64,000 bases of DNA from Quillaja saponaria (taxonomy: Eukaryota; Streptophyta; Magnoliopsida; Fabales; Quillajaceae). Under the pieces are notes generated by a model. The model saw nothing but the letters and a program-made list of their open reading frames with translations. It was not told the origin of the DNA and did no database searches. Where the stretch lies: positions 744,001 through 808,000 of the forward strand of contig CM055615.1 in NCBI GenBank assembly GCA_029379385.1, given 5' to 3'. Shown in pieces: positions 34,942-46,100 of the stretch (its first letter is position 1; the number at the start of each line of letters is the position of its first letter). The position numbers and the translations under genes were made by a program.

Positions 34942-37900
34942 CTACTTCTCTTTTTCACCTTTCTCATTCTTGTGTGTATCAAAATCCTCTTCTTCATAAT
35001 ATTCTTCATCAAAATACTCTTCATCATCATCGTAGTCGTCATCATCATAATACTCTTCATCATCATCGTCATCACTCTTGCCATTTTCAAGCAAATCCCT
35101 TGACTGCTGTCCTCTCAAACTCTCTTGAATTCGATCCCTGATGGCTGTACCCTGATATCAAACATACCAAAATAATTAACAAATATAAAAGAATGTTAAG
35201 AATTATTACATACAGTATCCAAATCTACATGTTTATGCATATATTGGCTCACCATTTTATGGCAGCCTTCTTCAAACATCTCCAGAAATCCAACAACCCA
35301 ACGATCAGCATTTTCCACCCACTCATTTCGATGCATACCAGCAGTTTTTGCTACAATTTGAATCTATAACAACAAAGCAGGGATATATTCATCAAATTCT
35401 AATTAAGCATTGGTGGTTAATGCAAAAAATTAAAGATTCTGATGCTTGGAGCACGTGATAACTTAAGGATAGTCCTAGCAACAGTGATAACTATAAAGCT
35501 ATATTAACATTTTCACTTTTGATCTTCTCTTTTCATAAAGGTAAAATCTCTAAAACTAATGCTTTGAACCTGACATCATACTAAAATGATTAAGTGCCTG
35601 TTTGGTTACATAACAGCATGAAAAGAAAAACAGGACCAGTTTTTTTTGAAACTAAATTAGATAGAAAACCAAAATCTTCGTTTCTTAGTTCAGTTGGAAA
35701 AATAAAACCATTGAAACCAATTTTAAGAAATATGCTAACAATCTCAACAGTTTTTTATCCATCTCCAGAATGTCAGCAATACATGTATATGCATTGCTTG
35801 ACAAAGGATAGCAGACAATGTGAAGACAGCAACCCAGAAAGCATAAAATTGAAATGTATTGGCAATTTTTTGTGCGCATCAACAATATAAATCTATGTTG
35901 AGAAAACACAAGCTATTAACAGAAGAACCTTTAAGCAATTTCTGGGCCAGAAGTGACCATCAATTTTTCTAGGATCCTTTATTCCCTTTCCCTTATCTCC
36001 TCTTGAACCTCACCACTCTCCCTCTGACATACATATACACACACAATGCCACCCCAGACACACATTACATCTTGATTTTCAATGTCACCCGTACAACCTC
36101 ACCCCTCCCTTTCCCCAACACAAACACACACAGTAACCCAGAGAAAGTCAATCTTAGATTGAAAGACTGCGACAGAAACAAAGCAATGCACATGCTTTTC
36201 AATCTTTCTCATGATTAGTTCAGCACAAAATTTCATTCAGCAGCCATTTATTCATTTAAACTTTAAGGTTTGGCGGGGATTTCAGGAGGAAATAACTAAT
36301 GATATGGAGGAAGAAGATCACAGTTTGTAAACTCACAGACACTAACATGTCAACGGAGTCCAATTTTACATATATGTTGCAACTGAGTTTGGGATGCAAA
36401 AATTTCTGAGATAGTTAATGTTATATATCACTGCATGTAATCAAATCAACATAATAATAATTTTCAACTTATGACCTAAGTAATTAGGAAATTTAAGAAT
36501 CTCAGACAAATTTATCAGTCACCCGAACCCAATTTATTGATACAATTATGAGCAAGACACAAATGAGACTTGAAACCACAGCATATACAGATTAAGAATA
36601 AATTCACAAGGGGGAAAAACTATCTATTCAAACGCAACATAATGGGGGCAACGGAAAGCGTAGTGGAGATACATACTATCATCTTCTTTTATTCTTTAAG
36701 GATTTTGACGGACTCCAGTTTCCTACAATGCTTTGAATTGTACATATTCCTAAATAAAGGGTCCAATAATGCAACAGCTACAAGTCTTCATTCAAACTGG
36801 ACTGTGTTGCAATGTCCAAAACCGCAAAAGAAAAATCATTTTGTACTCTAAAATTTTACTACATGTGTCTAGCACATGCAAAGGCAGGACAGTGTCTCAC
36901 ATCCTAAACATGTGACAACCAAAAGACTCCAACTCTTAAGGTAAACCCGTGCATCCTATATGTTACACCTGGGACAACAAATGAACATAGTTACAATGAC
37001 AATTGACAACATTCCATATTGTCAACCTAGTCCTCATTGAGTCTTTCAATTACAATAACAATTATGCAGGTTTACCAAACTCACCTCAATTAAGTTAATT
37101 TTCAAAATCAACCCATGATGCAAATATTATTTCCACTTAATCAATTGGGTGATATGGCATAGAAATAGGCATACCTTTTCCCCTACTTTTTCTTGTTGTT
37201 CCTTTACTTTCTCTTGTAACTTCTTCAACCTCATATTCACCCGTAGACGCTTTTCCTGTTCACATTTAACAAAACTTCATGAGATGAGTTCCTTCACCGA
37301 AATAATATGAAGTAAATCTGAATAGATAACCCATTCAATTTGATATTATTTATACTATATAGTCTAGACTAATACGTGCCTTCACATAGCTAACACCGAG
37401 TTCTTTTCTGCTATATCCACGGTCCAAGTTCCGCATTACATATTGATTATAGTCTTTCACAATCCTCATTATAATGTCTGATGTAGAGATTCCATCAGTC
37501 CGTTTTGTTTCCTTAAACTTCCCAATGGATTTAACCTACAAAAGAGGATTGCTTAGAGTTAATATATTAGGTGGTCAAGAAGTAAGTGGCAATAGTAGGA
37601 ATAAATAAAGAAGAAAACGAAAAGCTTTTCTGGCATACAAATTCATAGACATCATTCCCGGCCCCACTGGCATCAGCATAGCTGTCCAAAGTTCATTGGA
37701 AAAAGCAAGAGATTAGATGGTATGCTCAAACAGTCTGGCCAAAAAAAAAAAAAAAAACAACAACAACAACATCCATCATATGTTTATCAGGTTAAACATC
37801 AGATTCCAAACGTAATGCTTACATCACGTGGAAGGAAATATAAGAGAACATGGGCTGAATTATTTCTTACGGAAGAGAGTCATGGGCTACATAGTCAATA

Positions 37901-39023
37901 TTGTGCTTGTCGATAAACTCTTGTGTCATCACCCAAGGTGCATCTGGAATGACTTCATCCACCCACCTGCACAAAGTCAATGATCTTAATCTTTGATACT
38001 CCAAACAACACAATAATAGACAATCGCCTATGTGGTATAACTTTACAGATAAGTCATATTACTGTCATACTTGCAGTGGCGAAGAGATTCATAACGTTCA
38101 TCCTCAGTCATAACAGTTTTTCCCTTGTATTTGTGGGTGATTGCATCACTGCAGCATCCAACGAGCAGATAGGTGTTTGGAAACCTAAATTTACATTGGT
38201 TCAGGTAAAGAAAAATCTCTATAAGGATGAAAACAACATCTACTGATTGAAAATTGCAGCTAGATAACTGAATATCACATACAGAGAAAAGAATAAAACA
38301 AATGCCAAATTTCACTTATTACTGAAGTGCTAAGACAAAATGTTCAGAAGTACTAAAATGACAATCTTAAGCATATAAGAATCTAAATGTGTAATTTACA
38401 GTACGAAGACAAAACTGATAAAGACTATATATTATTTGTTATTAACTCCAAAATGTTCAAAACAGATTGGAAATCTCAATAAACTGTCAATATCACAACT
38501 TTAATACAAAAAGGCGTTAAAAATTGCTTTAACGAGCTTAGTAACCGATATTAGCTACTTGGGAGCATAATATTATAGAGAAAGTAGGCAGACTTGTTAG
38601 TTGTATAAGATAAAAAGTTAGAACCACAGACAGATTTCCAATAACGAAAAGCCAACAACCAGTTATGAAAAAAAAAAACGTAGGACTAACAAAGCACATA
38701 ATCTCTAGAAATAACAAAAATCCTTGACATGCTTGTACAAAATACAACAGAATATAACTTGATATTCATAAGAATGACCCATTACGTTACATAGATCCAA
38801 ACAAAGCATTAAAAATTACCCAGAAAGAAATTTACAATCTTATTAGAGACCCAGAAGAAGATAAGGATGATACATACGATTTCTTGGCTTGTTCAAGGGA
38901 ACGAGCGTGGCCGAAGTGGAAGAGATCATAGATCCCATCAGCGTAGACTCGGACAGGGCGGTCCTTCGCAGTCGAACCCGGATCGGAACTCGAATTAGTA
39001 TCCATAGGCTTCAAGTCCGCCAT
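34942..39023 (-). CDS. CCT1: Choline-phosphate cytidylyltransferase (CTP:phosphocholine)
   Basis: Eight coding exons on the minus strand: 39023-38878, 38184-38071, 37966-37871, 37681-37639, 37535-37380, 37255-37175, 35363-35253, 35151-34942, giving 318 aa (Arabidopsis CCT1 is about 330). It makes CDP-choline from CTP and phosphocholine, the controlling step of phosphatidylcholine synthesis. The nucleotidyl-transfer HXGH motif is HFGH at residues 36-39 within [20 protein letters not shown], and the [11 protein letters not shown] signature is at 145-155. After the catalytic domain comes an amphipathic membrane-binding helix ([20 protein letters not shown]) and an Asp/Glu/Tyr-rich tail. There is no Ser-Pro phosphorylation domain as in animals, which is normal for plants. 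Intron 5 starts GC rather than GT (AAG/GCACGT). Intron 6 is about 1.8 kb. CCT1 versus CCT2 cannot be decided. Confidence 0.96.
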
Positions 39024-39882
39024 GAATTACCAACCTTTGTTACCTTCGTTCTCAGCTATTGTCTCCCCCTCCAGTTAAAGCGCCCACCTGCGAGCCTGCG
39101 TCAATTCCGCGATCTATTTGGCATTTGCTTATTTTAATATCTAATTTATTTTAATTTACTAAATTACATATACGGTATACCTCGACGGTTAATGTGACGA
39201 AGGTCACAGTCACAACTCACAAGTGGTAATATCTGTATTAGTTGTTTTTTATAAGGGCTTTCTATTCTATGCTAGAATAATGAATATTTAAGAAGAATTT
39301 AATTTTATTTTTTTTTATAAAAATGTATTTCTATTTATTAGTTTTAGAGTCTTAAATTTTTACTAAAACACTAATACTCCTAAACTAAATTTAGTATTTT
39401 ATTCAAATAATTATTTCTAATATAATTTTATGTTTTGCAAACAAATTAAATCAAATATATATTTAAATAAAATTTAGTTAATTTTATTACTTATTTTCCT
39501 CAATTTTTATAGAAACTAGCCCCATTACACGTGCATAATTCATAGATTTTTTAAAGTAATAATGTAAAAAAAATATATAATTGTTGTATAAAATAACGAG
39601 AATGAGATAAGTTTGAGAATAAGTTTGCTTTTTTTAGAATAATTAATTAATTAAATTGAAGTTAACAAAACTTGAGTTTTTTTTGTTTCTTGTTAATTTT
39701 TTTTTTTAATTATAAGAGAAAGTGAGTAGTTTCTATAAATGATAGAATTTTAGTTTCTAAAAAAGTCAAAATTTAAGAGGACATTATCTTTCCCTTTAAT
39801 ATGTTATTTGAATTAAAAATTATAGTAAAATGTTAGAGGATAACTTTTAAGTGTGTTGTGGCTTTTAGTATAGTAAGTAAGT

Positions 39883-39975
39883 ATGGATGGATGGATATGG
39901 AAGTATATTTAGATAGTATAGATATGGATCGATGGATAGATAGTATACAAGTACGGATATAGATATAGATATATG
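39883..39975. repeat. Compound GGAT/GATA microsatellite
   Basis: Repeated ATGGATGGATGGATATGG, then TAGATAGTATAGATATGGAT and GATATAGATATAGATATAT units. It is imperfect but clearly derived from tetra- and hexanucleotide slippage. Confidence 0.75.
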
Positions 39976-41261
39976 TTTCTATTTAATAGACTTGAAGTCT
40001 TTACATTTAACTATAACTTTATTACCTCTAAAATAAATTAATTTTATAATTTTCTTTTAATTTTTAATTATTAAAACCAAATGAAATTATTAAAAGAATA
40101 ATACAAATCTCATTTTCTTGTCCTACGTCAAAATAATAAGAGCTAATGATTTTTTTTATTACCTTTCTTTCTTGTTTTTATATGTAAACATAACTTTTTT
40201 TAAGGTAAATTAATTTTTTTTATTAGAGAAAATAAAATATTAAAAATAGTGTATGAAAAAATAGATACATATAAATTTATTATAAAAAGTTATAGTCTAC
40301 TATAAAAGACAATAATTTATTTTGAATATAATATTTAATATAAAAATATGTTAGCATATATTTTAAGGGATATTATTTGTAATTCATAGGATAAGATCAT
40401 TTTCCTTGAAGAAAAAAAAAAAGGATGATGTAGGAGAGTGAAAGATATAACACACTACACATTCTCGGTAAAATAATTTTTTATTAAATATACTTTTTGG
40501 AGAGAATACATTTTACTTTTTATAAAATAATAAGATCCTCTCGGATACAAGAGATGATCTATTTTCCAATACATATGATTTATATGTAAATAGATCTTTC
40601 ATATTTTCTTTAATGAAATCAAATAATTTTGGTGTGAATGGATATTCCTAGCTAATATGGTGATTTGTGTTAATATATATTTCATGTTTTTTCAGTAAAC
40701 TGGCAATATTTCTAGTGATTTATGCTTTATTAGATTTTCTAAAATAATTTTTTTAGAAATCCGACGATTTATGTATAGATAAATCTTAAAGGTAGATAGA
40801 TTGTAAACAAAAGTTACTTTTAAAGTAGATTTATTTAAAAAATATTGTATAAAAAGTTTTAAAAAAAAGTTTCGACGAGTTAATATAGAAGCACTATGAG
40901 ATATAAAAAATTATTTTATTGTATTTTTTTTTTATAAAAGAATTGAGTACTAAATTTACCAAAACATGGTATGTTTTGAAATATTTTTTGCAACAAGTTC
41001 TTTCGACATTATTTTTATGTCTAAATAATGAAAATATATGTTTTACTTTACTTTCAAAATAATGAAAACATGTATTTTTTATTTTGTTGATTTGAGATAT
41101 TTTGATTATATTTATATTTTTATATTAGAATAAGTATATATATGTTGAAATATAACAAATATTATAAGTATATTTATCTCAGTCAAAATAAATTTGGAAT
41201 TCATTTCAACTTTCCTTGTTTTCTATTTGAAAATTTTATAATTATAGTTTTATTTTTAGAA

Positions 41262-41646
41262 CTCCAAAGACCTATTTGGACAAAAATGATAAAAATGGAG
41301 GAAATGAGAGAATAAGCATTTTATAAATTTTTATTGTAGTGCCAAATATACCCTATATTTTTTATTAAGTGGTTACTAGTACTCAACTAAAACACTCAAT
41401 ACTGTAAAAATATAAATATTCTATCATTTTCCCACATTTCTCTCAAACTTTCAAACAATAAATGTACATTAACATTTATTTTCCTTTCCATTTTGTTGGC
41501 CCAAATGAGATAAATGGTAAGTATCATTTTATTATACTCTCATCTCATTTCATTTCCTCTCCATTCATTTACTCTCATCTCATTTCATTTCCTCTCCGTT
41601 CATTTACTCTCATCTCATTCCCCTCGTACTCATAAATAGACCCTAA
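41262..41646. mobile_element. Possible MITE with imperfect inverted ends
   Basis: The left end reads AAGACCTATTTGGAC followed by GGAAATGAGAGAATAAG. The reverse complement of the right end reads AGGGTCTATTTATGAG followed by GAATGAGATGAGAG. Spacing and order of the two blocks are the same on both sides. There is no coding capacity. The minisatellite at 41536-41622 sits inside its right arm. Confidence 0.4.
41536..41622. repeat. 35-bp minisatellite, 2.5 copies
   Basis: Units 41536-41570 and 41571-41605 differ at one base (CCATTC / CCGTTC), and a third partial unit runs to about 41622. Each unit starts ACTCTCATCTCATTTC. Confidence 0.88.
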
Positions 41647-43137
41647 AATCTAACAATATTAAATTCAAAAATTAAAATCTCTATTACAAAATTTTCTTTA
41701 AAAACTTAAAGCTTAAAATTATTTTAAAAGATAAACAAACATGAGTACTTTATAAAATATAATATTATTGATACTTGAGAATTAAAGAGAATATGATGTT
41801 AACACATTGTCAGTAAAATTATTTAAATATTTTGACACATAATCTTACCACATCATCTATACAATTCTCTCTTAAAGTACATCATTTTGTCACATCACCC
41901 ACTAATTCTCTCACATCTCTCATAAATTAATTATGTAAAATAGAAGCTTATACTTTTTCAATCTAATTCCTATTATCTTCTCTATTCCACTTTGTATTAC
42001 ATAGAGTTTTTTTTTTTTCTTCTTCTATTTCTCTTTAATTTTTCTCACCTTTGTAATTTTATTTGATAATTTTTAAAATATGTTTTCCTTAACAAAAATT
42101 TCTTAATTTTTTTTGGTAAATAAAAAATTTTGAATTTACTCTCACTTTCTCTATACTTTACAAACAATAATATAACTTACATGTAATTTAATTTGTCTCC
42201 ATTTATAAACAAAAATAACTTAACTTCAAGAAAAAAAAAAAAACGAACAATAATACTTATTAGAGCAGATTAATCTTATATAAAAAAAAGGAACAAATTT
42301 ATATTAAAATAAAGTTAACCATTAGTATTGATGCTAAATTGAATTTAAAAATATATATATATATATATATAAAAGATGTATGAATATTTAAAAATAAAAA
42401 TAAAAATTTATGTAACAAATTTTTAAAAAATAAAATAAAAGATTCAGAATATATAATATAGTTATTAGAAAATAATATTGTGAAACAATGGCTTACAATA
42501 AAATAAATTGATGTATCAATTAATATTTGTAAAATAAATCTTATAAAATTTAATTTAATTTTTTTTTTTAATAATTAAGAGCTCAAACTTGAAACTGTAC
42601 ACAGAGAGGGAGGAGTGGTCAAATGTATATAATGTATATATATTATGTGTCATATACTCGTATCCCTCTCACTAAGAAAAATTCATAGATCCGTCATTGC
42701 CGAGAAGAGACTGGTCAAGTGTGTACGACCATAGAAAAGCCAACTAAATCGGGAAAGGCCATAATAGAAATTTTTATATAATTATAATTTATTCATTCAC
42801 TCTGACAAATAGAAGAAAAAGAAAGAAGAATATTGATAAAGAAAACGAAAGAAATTAAGAATTTTCCGGGAAAGGAAAAAAAAGAAGAGACACAGAAAGG
42901 AATTTCAAGTACAAGGAAGAATCGCATAGAAAATAGCAAATTTTTTTTTTTTTTTCTTTCTATGTCTCGGGTTTCATATAATTTTCCACCCGTCCAAACA
43001 ATCATGCGGTGTCTTTTTCAGGAAAATAATATTCTGTAGTGTTTTTTTTAATTCCCTTTTTCGTGTTTTTCTTGTTACACAAACAGCAGTTTCCGGTTCT
43101 ATCAAAAAGTCAAGAGAGACAGAATAGGGGAGGGAAA

Positions 43138-46100
43138 ATGGCTTCTTCTTCTTCGGCTACTGTAGCAGTAGAGAAAGCGACCAGCGATCTTCTATTCAGC
43201 CCTGATTGGACTCTGAACATCGCTATATGTGATTCTATCAATTCTAACCATTGGTAAATCTTAAATGAAAAACAGAGCACCAATTTTGAGAAATTTTCAT
43301 TTTCTTTTACACTGTTGATTTAGATGATCAGAAGCTTCCTTATGTTATGATTTCTTCATCTATGTAATTTGACATTGCATGCAGAAGTGCATGTTGTTAT
43401 GTCATATATATATAATTTTTTCCTGAAGCTTTTTAAAACTAATGAAACATCAGTTTCCAGTCTCAATTGAAACAAGTTATTTACTCCAGAAAATAAATAA
43501 TTTTGATTTGGAATTCTGAGGAATAATTTCTTTATACAATTTATTCATTTTGTATGAAAATGTTGCCCTTTACAGTTTCCCCTCTCAAACAGTAGAGTCC
43601 CACTTAACAATGAGTATTAAAAGAAAAATATAATGGCTTGTTGACTAACAAGTGTGTGTTGAAATATTGCAGGTTGGCAAAAGATGTTGTGAAAGCTGTT
43701 AAGAAAAGGTTACAACATAAGAGCCCTAAAGTTCTATCTCTCTCTCTTACGGTACTTTTTAATCAACCTTTCTTCCATTTCCTCATTTAGCTCAATAAGT
43801 TTTCCCAACTGGATCTCAATATACTTCACGTTTAGTTTTGGTTTCATTACCTACATGCTTTTCTGGTAATGGATCTATCAATTTAATTTGGGCTTTTAAT
43901 CTATGAGGATTTATGTTAATTGACTTATTGTGTTTGAATATTTACGTTGTAGCTTTTGGAGACAATGGTGAAGAACTGTGGTGATTACACCCACTTGCAA
44001 ATTGCTGAGAAGAATATATTGGGGGAGATGATCAAAATTGTAAAGAAGAAGGTAGATATTCTACACTACGATGCATTCTGATTTTGATTTTCATATTTGA
44101 TCATTGTAAGTTGTAACTTTTTCTTGCCATTAGATTTTATTCTTATTCTTACTTATCTATTATAAACAAGATGAGATTATTGGGACCGTTTAGACTTTGT
44201 GTTCTAAAATTTTAAGCAATGTCTAAGTGTGGATTGCTCATTGATATATGATATCAAAGACTTGCAGCCAGCTGGTCCGGAGTCATCCCTATGGCAAAGG
44301 AAGTAAAATAGAGCACAAAACATTAGATATAAAGTCAAGATGTTTTCTTACGATTACATTTTGAGCTAAGATATAAGATTCTAGTACTATGTCTCCTTAT
44401 CTGTAAATGCCAAAAGAATTATTATCAGTCAAACTGCATCTCCTCTCTCTTCAAGAGAATAAGGGTGGAGGGTGAGATGATGGGCTTGGAATTGACTATA
44501 TCTATAATATATGTGTGTGTGATACTTATCTGAAACAAAATAATTTCACCAATTTAGTTGGCACAAGAGTGGAGGAAGAAGATTTAATAGGCTAGCTTGG
44601 TGGGCGGCTTCTCTTTGTTTGATGTGGGTGATTTGGCTTGAGAGAAACAATTGCATTTTCAATAATGAGGAGGCGTCACTAGAGAAGCTGAAGAGAACAT
44701 TTTTAATTATGTGGTTCCATTGGTTATCTACTCAGCCTTCCTTCCACTCTGTTGGGTGTTTTGTTAATTTCTTAGATGGTTTGAATTGTAATTTGTAGGT
44801 TTTTCTTCTTGGGTGGGTTGTGTTTATACTTGCCTTGTGTACAAATGTGATGACTTTTAAAAAATAAAAAATAAAATAATTACATATCAAAAAATGAATT
44901 TCACGACTGATGCCCCCTCAATGTTTACACAGTCTCGTCATTCAATCAATTATTTGGGTGTTAGCTTCATCTATTCTTATTTCTATATCATATTGATGGA
45001 AATTGTAGGAAGACATGCAAGTAAGGAACAAAATCTTGGTGTTGTTGGTTTCATGGCAAGAGGCATTTGGTGGGCCTGGAGGAAAACATCCTCAATACTA
45101 CTGGGCATATGAGGAACTAAAGGTTAGTCTACAGCTACCAGCTTCAAATCTTCTGAATGATACTTTTCCCCATTTGTCATATCAACTGTTAAAGTTATTG
45201 GAGGCCTCGAGAGTGGAGGGTTGTAACTTCTAAAAATCAAGATTTACTTGGGAATTGGGATCCTTGAGGAGTCTGTAAATTCTGTTATTTCACAATCTAC
45301 AGTGGAATATTAATCACAGTAAACCTGTATTCGCAAGGTCAATAAATCAATTATAAATCCTAAAACCAAATGTACAAAAGAAGAATATTAAATAAAAGAA
45401 AAAGAAAATGAAAGAAGAAAAGGAAGGGCGTTTCTTCTCTTCTCTTTTTTTTGGCATGTGAGAGGGAATAGTTTAGAGAGAGAATGGGAGGAGTTATGGT
45501 CCCACCATGTATCATCCATTTTATTGAGTTGTAGGAATCCTTCAGATGATACACTTGTTATGCATTGTGGGAAAGAATCATTCGCTGTTGGACATTTCTA
45601 TAATAAAACATTTAAGGAGCTAAGGAACCTTTTACTGAGAGTGAAATAAGCATTTTCATGTTTCTCCTTCTCTAATCATAGAACAGATTTCATTATAGTT
45701 GTATTATAATGGCAGCGTTCTGGAGTAGTATTTCCCAAGTGTTCATCAAATGCAGCTCTAATATTTACACCACCTATTACACATCCAACTGTAAGACCTA
45801 ACCAAGCAGGATATGGGATGCCCAGTAATTCTTCAAGTCTTGATGAAACAATGGCAACAAAGATAGAAAGTTTAAGGTGAGGATTTGATTTTGTCTGCTC
45901 ACCCCTATTGCTGCTGCTGGCATTGTGTTGTCTCTGGGCTCCTGTTATTAAGTTGAAGTGCAACTCTGTCATTAGGCTAATTTTTCAATTTTTTCTTTTT
46001 AAATAATTTAGTTTGTCAAGCTTGGATTCTATGCGAGATGTTATGGATCTCTTAAATGATATGCTGCAAGCTGTAAACCATAACGATAAAGAGGTATACT

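Larger units (their letters stand above)
39024..42600. other. AT-rich spacer between divergent CCT and TOL genes
   Basis: About 3.6 kb without a recognised gene. It has a GGAT/GATA-type compound microsatellite (39883-39975), a possible MITE (41262-41646) that includes a 35-bp minisatellite, and an (AT)n tract (42350-42371). The right part should hold the TOL promoter and the left edge the CCT promoter. Confidence 0.55.

Noticed and set aside
34893..35090. Methionine-rich reading frame on the minus strand
   Set aside because: It is the acidic Asp/Glu tail of CCT read in the wrong frame (GATGATGAT read as ATG ATG).
37639..37681. Suspicion that the 43-base CCT exon 4 was a false exon
   Set aside because: It is needed to keep phase and encodes the conserved [14 protein letters not shown] block of CCT enzymes.
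43039..43137. Extended N-terminus for TOL upstream of 43138
   Set aside because: The upstream residues (hydrophobic, Phe-rich) are not part of the VHS family, and the ATG at 43138 has the better context and matches the usual start MASSSS.
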